Of a stretch of DNA of 64,000 nucleotides, positions 25,760 through 35,300 are shown piece after piece. The position numbers were made by a program, and so were the translations under genes. The notes beneath the pieces were generated by a model that was given only the letters and a program-made list of their open reading frames with translations, was not told the origin of the DNA and did no database searches. Positions within the stretch are counted from its first letter, which is position 1, and each line of letters begins with the position of its first letter. The DNA comes from an uncultured Kangiella sp. (GTDB lineage Bacteria > Pseudomonadota > Gammaproteobacteria > Enterobacterales > Kangiellaceae), in NCBI GenBank assembly GCA_947498625.1, contig CANMKR010000001.1:240090-304089 (forward strand), given 5' to 3'.

Positions 25760-28087
25760 ATGAAAGTAAATAATTTTAGAAAGTCTTTAACGGCTTTATT
25801 AGTAACTGGTCTTTTAAGTCAGGCAGCTATGGCTGATGAAAAAACTTTGTCAGGTAAGGTTGTGGATGAAAATGGTCAGCCTATTGCTAATGCTGAAGTG
25901 CACATTCGCGCTTTGAATAAGCAAGTGACGACAGATAATGAAGGTCGCTTCAGCTTTATGGCTATCGAAGAAGGTCGTTATAAACTAGATGTGGAAGCAG
26001 CAAGATATGGCCATATCAATCAATCCGTTCGTCATGATGGTTCAAGTATTACGCTTAGAGTTGAGGATGATTCAGAAACTATCGTGGTTACGGGCAACCC
26101 TTTAGAGCATTCAAGTTTAGAGATGGCCTCCCCTTCGGTAGTAATCGCTGGTGATGAATTGGTAAAAAGTCGTGCGACGAATATCGGCGAGGCGTTAGCA
26201 GAGTTACCCGGAATTAATTTATCCAGTTTTGGTATCGGCGCCGGCCGTCCTGTGATTCGCGGACAACAAGGCAATCGAGTCACTGTTTTAAGCAATAATA
26301 CTTCAACTCAAGATGCATCTAATGCTAGCCCAGATCATTGGATTGCAGCAGAGCCTCTATTAGCAAAAAGAATTGAGGTCTTAAAAGGCCCGGCAACTTT
26401 ATTATACGGCGGTGGCGCAGTTGGCGGCGCAGTTAATGTGGTTGATGACCGTATACCAACCGAAGCGCCAGAGGGTATTGATGGTGGTTTTGAGTTACGC
26501 TTGGGTGATTCTGCCACTGGTGAACAAACGTTTGTGGGGACTTTAACAGCGGGCACAGAGTTGGATGGCGGTACTTTAGCTTTCCATTTAGATTTACTGG
26601 ATTCACAGACTGATCCTATTGAGATCCCAGGTTTTGCTGAGTCATTACGTTTGCGTGAGTTAGAAGAAGCGGAAGGCGGAGGACACTCTGAAGAAGAAGA
26701 GGAAGAAGGTTTTGGTGAGCTAGAAAACAGTGATACCGATACTTTTGGTGGCAGTTTGGGCTTCTCATGGATAACGGATAATGGCTATTGGGGTATTTCT
26801 TATACCGACTTCGATCGTAATTATGGCTTGCCGGGTCATGCTGAGCACGGTCATGAAGAAGAAGGTATGGCTGGAGAGCCAGAAGAGGAAGAAGAAGTTA
26901 TTCGTTTGGATTTACGCCAAAAGCGGTTGGATGTAAAAGGTCAATGGAACGATCCTTTTGAAGGATTCCAAACCTTAAAATTTAGCTACAGCAATACCGA
27001 TTATCAGCATCAAGAATTAGAAGGCGCCGAAGCCGGTACTTTATTTACCAATGATGCCGATGAACTACGCTTGGAATTAGTACATCAGGCTTGGAAAGGA
27101 TGGCAAGGTGCTTTTGGGGTGCAATACAGCGACAGCGACTTTGCGGCTATTGGTGAAGAAGCCTATATTCCGCAATCGAATACTGAAAAACTTGGCTTGT
27201 TTTGGTTAGAGGAAAAAGACATTGGTGATTGGCATTTCGAATTAGGCGTGCGATTTGATCATCAAGAGTTGGATGCTGGCCAATTTGGTACTCGTGAAGA
27301 TAATGCCGTTAGTTTTGCCACTGGTGCTGTTTGGCATATCGACCAAAACTGGTCGATACCTTTTAACTATGCTCGTGCACAAAGAATCCCACAAGTTGAA
27401 GAATTGCTATCCAATGCGGGTAATAATTCATTAGAGTATGTGCCGCACTTAGCGACTTTAACGGTGGAGTTAGGTGACGTTAATTTGGGTAAAGAAACGG
27501 CGAATAATCTCGATATTGGCTTGCGTTATCATACTGATACTATCCATTCATCAATTGCCGTTTTCCATAATAGAGTGAACGATTTTATCTATTTTGAAAA
27601 TATTGGCGAATTTGATGAATTACCGCTACTGCAATACTCACAGCAAGACGCCATCTTTGAAGGGGTTGAAGCTGAAGTTGAGTGGGCCTTCGCAGAAACC
27701 AGCTCAGGCTATTGGAACTTAGGTGTATTTGGTGACTATACTCACGCTGAATTTGATAATGCTAGCGGCGCCTACATTCCAAGGCAACCAGCGAAACGTT
27801 TTGGCGCTTCACTTGGTTTTGAGTTCGAAGATTTCTCGGCAGAATTAAAAGCCATCAATGTCGCCGGTCAAGATAAAGTTAGTCAAGGCGAGTTAGCGAC
27901 CGATGGTTACGATTTACTAAATCTAAACTTAGGCTATTCATTATCATTTGAAAAAGCTGAAGGACTTATCTTCTTAAGAGCGCAAAACTTATTGGATGAA
28001 AAAATTCGTGACCATGCTTCTTTCTTAAAAGATAGAGCGCCGAGAGCCGGTCGTTCGATCACCGCAGGTTTTAGAATGACCTTCTAA
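25760..28087 (+). CDS. TonB-dependent outer-membrane receptor, ZnuD-like
   Basis: The ATG at 25760 is chosen because it gives a proper signal peptide (KSLTALLVTGLLSQAAMA); an upstream frame would prepend a second hydrophobic stretch. About 775 residues: an N-terminal carboxypeptidase-regulatory-like domain (GKVVDENGQPIANAEVHIRA), the plug domain (SRATNIGEALAELPGINLSS and RIEVLKGPATLLYGGGAVGG), then a 22-strand barrel ending in F (RAGRSITAGFRMTF). Two loops are loaded with His/Glu/Asp (GGGHSEEEEEEGFGE and GHAEHGHEEEGMAGEPEEEE), as in ZnuD, which imports zinc. The substrate is therefore probably a divalent metal. Confidence 0.85.
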   Translation: MKVNNFRKSLTALLVTGLLSQAAMADEKTLSGKVVDENGQPIANAEVHIRALNKQVTTDNEGRFSFMAIEEGRYKLDVEAARYGHINQSVRHDGSSITLRVEDDSETIVVTGNPLEHSSLEMASPSVVIAGDELVKSRATNIGEALAELPGINLSSFGIGAGRPVIRGQQGNRVTVLSNNTSTQDASNASPDHWIAAEPLLAKRIEVLKGPATLLYGGGAVGGAVNVVDDRIPTEAPEGIDGGFELRLGDSATGEQTFVGTLTAGTELDGGTLAFHLDLLDSQTDPIEIPGFAESLRLRELEEAEGGGHSEEEEEEGFGELENSDTDTFGGSLGFSWITDNGYWGISYTDFDRNYGLPGHAEHGHEEEGMAGEPEEEEEVIRLDLRQKRLDVKGQWNDPFEGFQTLKFSYSNTDYQHQELEGAEAGTLFTNDADELRLELVHQAWKGWQGAFGVQYSDSDFAAIGEEAYIPQSNTEKLGLFWLEEKDIGDWHFELGVRFDHQELDAGQFGTREDNAVSFATGAVWHIDQNWSIPFNYARAQRIPQVEELLSNAGNNSLEYVPHLATLTVELGDVNLGKETANNLDIGLRYHTDTIHSSIAVFHNRVNDFIYFENIGEFDELPLLQYSQQDAIFEGVEAEVEWAFAETSSGYWNLGVFGDYTHAEFDNASGAYIPRQPAKRFGASLGFEFEDFSAELKAINVAGQDKVSQGELATDGYDLLNLNLGYSLSFEKAEGLIFLRAQNLLDEKIRDHASFLKDRAPRAGRSITAGFRMTF

Positions 28088-28120
28088 TTAAGCTTATCTA
28101 TAATTTGCTTTTAGATTATG

Positions 28121-28156
28121 AACTGGTGCGCTATTCTTAGCTCACCAGTTTTTTTA
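28121..28156 (+). terminator. Rho-independent terminator after the TonB receptor
   Basis: AACTGGTG (28121-28128) and CACCAGTT (28143-28150) pair over 8 bp, followed by a run of U. Confidence 0.75.
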
Positions 28157-28167
28157 TATCTAAAAGA

Positions 28168-29424
28168 ATGCCAAAGAAAACTCTCGAACTGCCAATAAGC
28201 ATTGTTGCTGCCAAAGGTGGCTATTGTGTGGAAATGGAAATTGGTTGCCACCAAACTAAAGTGAAGCTGTTGTTGGATACCGGCAGTAGCACTATTGCCG
28301 TAGAAACTAACAAATACAAACCCGAAGAAGATTTTTATCTGCACCCTACTTCTTATGCGCAAGCCATAACTTATGGCTTGGGTGGCTGGGCCGGACCTTT
28401 AGTTGAAACCCACTTGCAGTTTGAAAGTCACAATAAAAAAATGACTTTGAAAGATGGTCATATCGCCATAATTGAGTCGGAGCAACAGGATAATTTTCAT
28501 GGTGCCGATGGAATTCTAGGCTTAGCTTATCGTCAGCTAAATAGAGCTTATGATTTAACTGAGTATTATCAAGAAAAAAACCTTTGTTCTAACAAAACAT
28601 TTCCGTGGAATTTTGCCGTAGAAGAAAATAAAACGGCGATTCGGAAATTTAAAAGCTTTTTAAGACAGTATGATTCGATAAGACCGAAAGCCTTTTTTAC
28701 AGAATTAGAAGAGCATAAGATTTGCAGAGATAAATTTTCGTTGTATGTGAAGCGCGCTATTGTGCATGTCAAAGATGAAAATATGGACACGGAGGCATTA
28801 GAGGCTGATCCTATGAATCAAGGTTGGTTAATTTTAGGCTCAGGTGAAGAACACAAAGAGCTTTATAATGGCGAAATGCAAATTATCGATGTAGTGCATG
28901 ATGCCTACTACAACACTAATTTATTAGGGGTTAGTGTTGGCGATAATGAAATGATTGTGCCCGAAGTAGATACGAGTAAAAAGAAAGCCAAGTACTCTAA
29001 CTCAATTATAGACTGCGGCTCCAGTTTTTTAGTATTGCAGGAAAATTTATACCAAGAGGTAATGGACCAATTATTGGCCTTGGACATTAATTTTATCAGC
29101 CATATCGAAGCCTCGAATAATGCGTATAAAACAGGAACTAGCTATAAACCGGAATATTTAGATCTTAATAAATGGCCTGACATCCACTTTTATTTTCAAG
29201 GTGAGAAACCTGAAGATGTCACTAAGTTAACAGCAAAACCTGATAATTATTGGCAGCTAAATGCTTTAGAAAAAGATCGAGCTTGGTTTATGATCATGCA
29301 AGAAGTCGCCAACATTCCAAACAAATCCATTTTGGGATTACCATTAATTAGTGATTACTTTTGCGTCTTCGATCGCGAGCACGACAAAAACGGTGTTATA
29401 AAAGTTGGTGAAATAGAATTATAA
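28168..29424 (+). CDS. Bacterial pepsin-family (A1) aspartic protease homologue
   Basis: A 418-residue protein without a signal peptide, so probably cytosolic. It has the two-lobed pepsin layout: first catalytic motif LLLDTGSSTIAVE (Asp37), flap region ITYGLGG with the tyrosine (Tyr69) where pepsin has Tyr75, GADGILGLAYR near 113, second motif SIIDCGSSFLVL (Asp282), and the C-terminal SILGLPLISDYFCVFDRE matching pepsin's ILGD..xYYTVFDR. The second motif has Cys where the family has Thr or Ser (DTG). Pepsin homologues are rare in bacteria; the shewasins of Shewanella are the studied examples and also lack signal peptides. No matching inhibitor or partner gene is adjacent. Confidence 0.8.
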   Translation: MPKKTLELPISIVAAKGGYCVEMEIGCHQTKVKLLLDTGSSTIAVETNKYKPEEDFYLHPTSYAQAITYGLGGWAGPLVETHLQFESHNKKMTLKDGHIAIIESEQQDNFHGADGILGLAYRQLNRAYDLTEYYQEKNLCSNKTFPWNFAVEENKTAIRKFKSFLRQYDSIRPKAFFTELEEHKICRDKFSLYVKRAIVHVKDENMDTEALEADPMNQGWLILGSGEEHKELYNGEMQIIDVVHDAYYNTNLLGVSVGDNEMIVPEVDTSKKKAKYSNSIIDCGSSFLVLQENLYQEVMDQLLALDINFISHIEASNNAYKTGTSYKPEYLDLNKWPDIHFYFQGEKPEDVTKLTAKPDNYWQLNALEKDRAWFMIMQEVANIPNKSILGLPLISDYFCVFDREHDKNGVIKVGEIEL

Positions 29425-29430
29425 ACTTAG

Positions 29431-30324
29431 CTATCTAGTTAGACTTTGTGATTTCTTAAAATTACCAATGCTATACACCACTAGGCCTAGCCAAATAAAA
29501 CTAAAGCTAATTAATAAATCTTGGTTAAAAGGTTCCTTAAAAGCAAATACCGCTAAAAAGAAAGTCAAAGTCGGTGCTAAATATTGAATAAAGCCAATAG
29601 TATTTAAGGGTAATATACGGGCGCCTGCTGCAAAAAGTGCGAGCGGAACTGTGGTAACAACACCACCTGCTATGAGTAGCCAGTCAAGGGTTACGTTGCC
29701 TTGCATAAAAGCCCCAAAACCATTCCAGACTAGATAAAAAATATAGCCCGCAGTTACTGGCAGTACGATTAGGGTTTCAACCAGTAGACCTTGCAAGGGG
29801 CCAATATTGACTTGTTTACGCAGTAAACCATAAATGGCAAAAGTAGTCGCTAAACTTAAACTGACCCATGGCACTCCCCCAAGGATTATTATCCGATAGG
29901 CAACACCAAGACAGGCAAGAATTAATGCCGCAATTTTCCAGCTATCCAATTTTTCTCGAAGGACCAGCATACCCAGTGCTACTGTAAGCAGCGGATTAAT
30001 AAAATAACCGAGGCTGGTCTCTAGAACTCGATCATTGACCACGGCCCAAGTGAAAATTAGCCAATTACTTGAGATTAATGTTGCTGTTATGAATAAGGTG
30101 ATTAGCGTTTTTTTGTCTTGCCAGATATTTTTCGGAAATGGCCTTTTGATAGCAAGCATGATGATGATAATTACTGGCACAGACCAAGCTATCCGGTGGG
30201 CTAAAATTTCAAGCGCCGAAGTATCACCTAAGGCTTTGAAATAGATAGGTGCTAGCCCCCAAATTAAAAAGGCTAAGATGGCGTAAAGGTAGCCTGCTTT
30301 TAAATCAGAATTTTGTTGAGACAC
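29431..30324 (-). CDS. rarD: EamA/RarD family transporter
   Basis: A 297-residue membrane protein with ten hydrophobic segments in two EamA halves. It begins KAGYLYAILAFLIWGLAPIYFKAL, the typical RarD start, and contains EILAHRIAWSVPVI and GLLRKQVNIGPLQGL. RarD is named for a chloramphenicol-sensitivity phenotype; the transported solute is not known. The start is a GTG at 30324 with AGGA 8 bases upstream. It converges with the pepsin-like gene, 6 bases between stops, and has its own upstream 36-base gap to the thioesterase gene. Confidence 0.88.
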   Translation of the reverse strand: MSQQNSDLKAGYLYAILAFLIWGLAPIYFKALGDTSALEILAHRIAWSVPVIIIIMLAIKRPFPKNIWQDKKTLITLFITATLISSNWLIFTWAVVNDRVLETSLGYFINPLLTVALGMLVLREKLDSWKIAALILACLGVAYRIIILGGVPWVSLSLATTFAIYGLLRKQVNIGPLQGLLVETLIVLPVTAGYIFYLVWNGFGAFMQGNVTLDWLLIAGGVVTTVPLALFAAGARILPLNTIGFIQYLAPTLTFFLAVFAFKEPFNQDLLISFSFIWLGLVVYSIGNFKKSQSLTR

Positions 30325-30360
30325 TAGTTATTCCTGTATTTTTTCTTTTTTAATTGGGTG

Positions 30361-30822
30361 TTAGCCAACCATATAGGTTCCGGTGGCTACTGCGATTTGC
30401 AGATCGTGTTCATTGACTAATTCCATTCGGATTACTGCAATTTTTGCACCGGTTCTGAGTAAGCGCGCTTTGGCGTAAAAGGTTTGACCTTTACCAGGTC
30501 GTAAATAATCGACTCGCATATCGATGGTACTGAGTTTTGTGAGCTTTTCTTTTAATTTATTCAGGTGAGTGGCTGGATTATCATTTAAAACGCCAACAGC
30601 GGCCATGATACCGCCCACCATATCGAGTGATGCCGAGATCACGCCACCATGTAATATTCCATGGAAATAATTTCCCACCAGTTCGGGCTTCATATCGAAT
30701 TGGATAATGCTCTCTTCATCGCTAATGCTATGGAATTTAAGGCCAATATGGCGATTGAATGGGATCTTATTGATCATTAATTCGCTAATAGCGGACAGAG
30801 CAGCTTGTTTTAGAAAGCCCAT
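30361..30822 (-). CDS. Hotdog-fold thioesterase, YigI-like
   Basis: A 153-residue PaaI/YigI-type protein. The N-terminal part NRHIGLKFHSISDEESIIQ, the active-site-type loop FHGILHGGVISASLDMVGG and the C-terminal RTGAKIAVIRMELVNEHDLQIAVATGTYMV fit the family, which hydrolyses acyl-CoA thioesters. The location is the cytosol. It is on the minus strand, next to RarD and divergent from the cytochrome c5 gene; the region between carries a candidate TATAAT at 30936-30941 for the cytochrome. Confidence 0.82.
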   Translation of the reverse strand: MGFLKQAALSAISELMINKIPFNRHIGLKFHSISDEESIIQFDMKPELVGNYFHGILHGGVISASLDMVGGIMAAVGVLNDNPATHLNKLKEKLTKLSTIDMRVDYLRPGKGQTFYAKARLLRTGAKIAVIRMELVNEHDLQIAVATGTYMVG

Positions 30823-31010
30823 AGTTGGAGTCAGTTGGCAGCTTGAGCTTCAGTTTGCCTTAAAACGGTTAAAAAAGGTATGGCTAAATCTAAGATCTGG
30901 CGGGTTTGACTATTTAATACCTTGTTAAATAAAGGTATAATCCCCGCCGAGTTAAAGATATGAAGTTAAGTATTCATCGACTTAGCTATCAAGCTATAGA
31001 GAGATCAGAA

Positions 31011-31448
31011 ATGAAGTTAATCAAAACTGTTGCAGTATTTTCAATTAGTGTTGTTATGGCGGCCTTTGCTGGCGAAGCTTTGGCGACCCATTTAAGCAAG
31101 AAAAGCACCGATGAGCGTATTAAACCTGCGCATAAGGTATATGTTAAAGGCGACAAGATCCCTCAGGTAGCAAACGAATTACCAAAGCCTCCAAAGCCAG
31201 CCGGCCCTCGTTCTGGTGAAGACATTTACAACACCTATTGTTCGGCTTGTCATAATGCTGGTATTGCTGGCGCTCCAAAGACTGGCGATGTTGCAGCCTG
31301 GTCTGGTCGTTTATCTAAAGGCATCGAAGGTGTTTACAGCGCAGCGATCAATGGCGTTGGCGCTATGCCTGCTATGGGTACCTGCTCTGATTGCTCTGAA
31401 GACGATATTAAAAAAACTGTTGACTATATTCTAGCCAATAGTAAGTAA
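31011..31448 (+). CDS. Cytochrome c5 family protein, periplasmic
   Basis: The ATG at 31011, preceded by an AGAGA stretch, is preferred over the frame opening at 30960, because it starts directly with a signal peptide (KLIKTVAVFSISVVMAAFAGEALA). About 145 residues. One class I haem site CSACH (Cys-x-x-Cys-His) with GIAGAPKTGD behind it, a distal methionine in INGVGAMPAMG and the CSDC pair that is diagnostic of the c5 group. A periplasmic electron carrier. A terminator follows, and a second c5 gene lies 79 bases on. Confidence 0.9.
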   Translation: MKLIKTVAVFSISVVMAAFAGEALATHLSKKSTDERIKPAHKVYVKGDKIPQVANELPKPPKPAGPRSGEDIYNTYCSACHNAGIAGAPKTGDVAAWSGRLSKGIEGVYSAAINGVGAMPAMGTCSDCSEDDIKKTVDYILANSK

Positions 31449-31462
31449 GCGTCTTATCGATT

Positions 31463-31499
31463 AAAGCCGATGATTTCAGACGAACTCATCGGCTTTTTT
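31463..31499 (+). terminator. Rho-independent terminator between the two cytochrome genes
   Basis: AAAGCCGATGA (31463-31473) and TCATCGGCTTT (31486-31496) form an 11-bp stem with a U-run. Confidence 0.88.
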
Positions 31500-31527
31500 A
31501 TATCCGATATTTTGTAGATAGAGTGTT

Positions 31528-31857
31528 ATGAAGATACGTTTAGTTAGTTTTATAAGTCTGCTATGGTTAATAGGATGCGATAATTCGCAAATCACACGCG
31601 ATGGACAGGCCATTTACTATCAATCTTGTGTTAGCTGTCATGATCGGGGTCATGGTGGCGCGCCGGTGCTCGGCGATGATAAGGCTTGGAGCCTAAGAAT
31701 ATCGAAAGGCAAAACTCAACTACTGCAAAACTTAAAGCAAGGATATAACACTATGCCAGCGAAAGGAGCTTGCTTTGATTGTAGCGATCAAGAACTGGAA
31801 ATGGTTTTAGAATTTATGCTTGCAGAGTCTAAACTTAATCAGCTCCCCTCAAATTAA
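31528..31857 (+). CDS. Cytochrome c5 family lipoprotein
   Basis: A 109-residue second member of the family. Its signal MKIRLVSFISLLWLIGCDNS ends with a lipobox (LIGC), so it is probably membrane-anchored. Haem motif CVSCHD, GGAPVLGDDKAW, the distal methionine in GYNTMPAKG and the CFDCSDQE pair mirror the larger paralogue just upstream. The two probably arose by duplication; one is free and the other tethered. The terminator between them suggests separate control. Confidence 0.87.
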   Translation: MKIRLVSFISLLWLIGCDNSQITRDGQAIYYQSCVSCHDRGHGGAPVLGDDKAWSLRISKGKTQLLQNLKQGYNTMPAKGACFDCSDQELEMVLEFMLAESKLNQLPSN

Positions 31858-31907
31858 AACCCTTAAGCAGAAACCTCATCAAAAGATATCTTTACCTATC
31901 TTTAAGC

Positions 31908-31936
31908 AATGCCCATAGAGGGCAAGGGCATTTTTA
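31908..31936 (+). terminator. Rho-independent terminator after the cytochrome lipoprotein
   Basis: AATGCCC (31908-31914) and GGGCATT (31926-31932) form a 7-bp stem followed by a U-rich stretch. Confidence 0.65.
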
Positions 31937-31974
31937 TTTACCCTTAAATCACAATAATAATTGAGGATAAAATA

Positions 31975-32169
31975 ATGAATAGTTTCCTAAAGTGCCTATT
32001 AATACCTACTAGCGTTTTTATTTTTACTGGCTGTGATAGCAATACATCTAATGAAAAAGATGAGCAATCTAATGCCGAGAAAATTCAAAAAAACGCTGAA
32101 TTGGCTCTTAAAGACTGCGGCAAGGGCAAAGTAAAAAAAGTCACCATAGATGGCTATCAATGCTTTTGA
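31975..32169 (+). CDS. Small lipoprotein of unknown function
   Basis: A 64-residue protein: signal and lipobox FIFTGCDSN, a short acidic linker and a charged C-terminal segment with two cysteines (LKDCGKGKVK and GYQCF) that could form a disulfide. GAGGA precedes the ATG. I recognise no family. The terminator before it and the 182-base gap after it suggest a single-gene unit. Confidence 0.6.
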   Translation: MNSFLKCLLIPTSVFIFTGCDSNTSNEKDEQSNAEKIQKNAELALKDCGKGKVKKVTIDGYQCF

Positions 32170-32351
32170 TTAGCTCATAGACGACGCAAGAGGGATAACT
32201 TCTTGCGTCATTTTTCAACTAAGTAACCTTTTCTTACATTTTCCCACTAAAATCACTTCAATCTTTTTGCCAATTGTAGCTATAAGCTCTATATTTATGA
32301 GTTAAGTTAAATCGCTATTAAATATAGATAAATCAAACTATTGGGCCAATT

Positions 32352-35300
32352 ATGAAAAAGACCGTTTTTATTTCTGCATTAGTTAGTTTATCGCTGGCTA
32401 GTGTGGCTTATGCTGCCGAAAACAGCGATAAATCCGATAAAGACTCTAAAAAAGATGCTGCTTGGGATGTGAATAAAGCTCCTGGCAAAGCGTACTTTGC
32501 AGATATAAAAGTGACCGAAGGCACTTGGATGAATTTGGATGTGAGTCCTGATGGCCAAACTTTGGCTTTTGATTTATTAGGTGACATTTACACTATGCCT
32601 ATAGCCGGAGGTGAAGCGAAAAATATCACCAATTCTATGGCTTGGGATATGCAACCACGCTTTTCACCTGATGGCAGTCAATTGTCATACACTTCCGATC
32701 AAGGTGGTGGTGACAACATTTGGATCATGGATGCTGACGGCAGTGATTCGTACCAAGTGACTAAAGAGAAATTCCGTTTGTTAAATAATGCTGTTTGGAG
32801 CCCGGATGGTAATTATTTAGCGGCACGTAAACATTTCACGGGAACACGCTCGCTGGGCGCTGGTGAAATTTGGCTTTATCACAAATCAGGTGGTAACGGC
32901 ATTAAGTTGAATAAACGCCCAAATGAGCAGAAAGACCTCGGTGAGCCAGCCTTTACCCCAGATGGTCAATATGTGTTGTTTTCTCGCGACTCGACTCCGG
33001 GACGATATTTTGAATACAGTAAAAACTCCAACGAGCAAATCTATGAAGTTTTTGCAATTGATAGAAACACTGGTGATATAGAGACTTGGATTTCCGGACA
33101 AGGCGGCGCGGTAAGACCAACGGTTTCACCTGATGGTAAATTCATTGCTTTTGTGCGTCGTATCCGAGAAAAAAGCACCTTGTATTTGCAAGATCGTGAG
33201 TCAGGCGCTGAATTTCCGATCTATAAAGGTCTAGAAAGAGACATGCAGGAGACTTGGGCGATTCATGGTGTTTATCCGAATTTCGCTTGGACTCCAGATA
33301 GTAAAAACATTGTATTCTGGGCGAAAGGAAAAATTCATAAAATCGACGTCAACTCGAAAGATGTTGCAGAAATTCCTTTCAGTGTAACTGATAAGCGTGA
33401 AATGCGTGAAGCTATCACTATCAATCAAGAGGCAGCGCCAGCAGACTTTAATGCTAAAATGCTGCGTTGGATGCAAGTCTCACCAAATGGTAAGACTGCG
33501 ATCTTCCAAGCGCTAGGCTATATTTATAAAGTTAATTTACCTAATGGTAAGCCTCAAAGAATTACCAACCAGTCTGATCATTTTGAATATTATCCAAGAT
33601 TCTCGTCAAATGGCGGCAGCATTATTTACACCACCTGGAATGATAAAGATTTAGGTAGCGTAAAAATTCATTCTTTGTTTGATGGTCGTCAAAGAGTTAT
33701 CAGTCAAAAGCCTGGTCATTATGTTAATCCATCGTTAAGTGCCGACGGTAAAACCGCTGTTTTCCAAGCGATTTCGGGCGGCTATTTAACCAGTCCTTTG
33801 TATTCTAAAGAAACTGGGATCATTAAAGTTGATTTAAGAGCACGTCAACAAGATCGCATCAGTAAATCAGGAGCTAAGCCGTTCTTTAATAAAGATTCCG
33901 ATCGTATTTTTTACTCACAATCAAAGGTTGATGGCGAAGTTCATTCGCAAAAACTGATGAGTATGGATTTATCGGGTAATGATAAGCGCGAACATTATGT
34001 CGGCCAATGGATCAGTGATTATGCTATTTCGCCGGATCAACAATGGTTAGCGTTTAATCAACGGTATCAAGTTTATGTCACGCCATTTGTGGCTGGTGGC
34101 AAAGCAATCAACACAGGGCCAAATGCGTCCAATTTGCCAGTAAAAAGATTCTCTGAGTTTTCCGGTGCCAATCTTTCTTGGTCAGGTGATAGCAAGAGCC
34201 TTAATTGGTCAATGGGCCCGAATTTATACCAACAAAAATTGGATGATAAATTTGCTTTCTTAAATGCTAACGGCGAAGTCCCAGAAGCATCAAAAGCTAC
34301 GGTAACCGAAATAGAATTGGCAGCGAAAGCCGAGGTGCCATCTGGTTTAATTGCATTAAAAGGTGCCAAAATCATCACTATGAAAGGCGATGAAGTGATT
34401 ACAGATGGGACTGTCTTGATTGAAAACAATCGCATCAAAGCCATTGGTAAATCTTCGGAAGTTTCAGTGCCATCAAGTGCTCAAACCTTTGATGTAAAAG
34501 GTAAAACTATTATTCCAGGCTTGGTCGATTTTCATTGGCATGGACCTTATGCCAATAACCAAATGCAACCGCAAACGAACTGGAATGCTTTAGCTTCCTT
34601 AGCATTTGGGGTAACTACTACGCATAATCCATCAGCGAGTACGGAAGCTGTATTTTCCGCTTCGGAAATGCAGAAAACAGGACAAATAGTAGCACCGAGA
34701 TTATTCTCAACCGGTACTATTTTGTATGGCGCCAATCATTACTTTACCGCTGATGTAAATAACTTAAAAGATGCTACCGGTCATTTAGAGCGTATGAAAT
34801 CAGTTGGTGCTTTTTCGGTAAAAAGTTATAACCAGCCGCGTCGTGACCAACGTCAACAAGTATTAGAAGCTGCTAGACAAACGGGTTTGCTAGTAGTGCC
34901 AGAAGGCGGCTCTTTATTCCAGCACAATATGACGATGGTGGTGGATGGCCATACCACCATTGAGCACTCTTTGCCTGTGGCCAATATTTATAAAGATGTT
35001 AAACAGCTCATGGGGCAAGCTAATACGGCTTATGTCCCAACCATGGGCGTGTCATACGGCGGTATTTCTGGTGAGCGATATTGGTATGAAAAAACAGACG
35101 TATGGAAGCACCCAATTTTAAGTCGCTTTGTACCAAGACAAATTTTAGAAGCACGTTCAGTGCGCCGTTATAAAGCGCCAGAAGAAGACTACAATCATGT
35201 CAATGTGGCTCGTGGTGCTGCTCAGTTGCAAGATGAAGGAGTGAAAGTCTTGATGGGCGCGCATGGTCAGCGAGAAGGCTTAGCTGCTCACTGGGAAATG

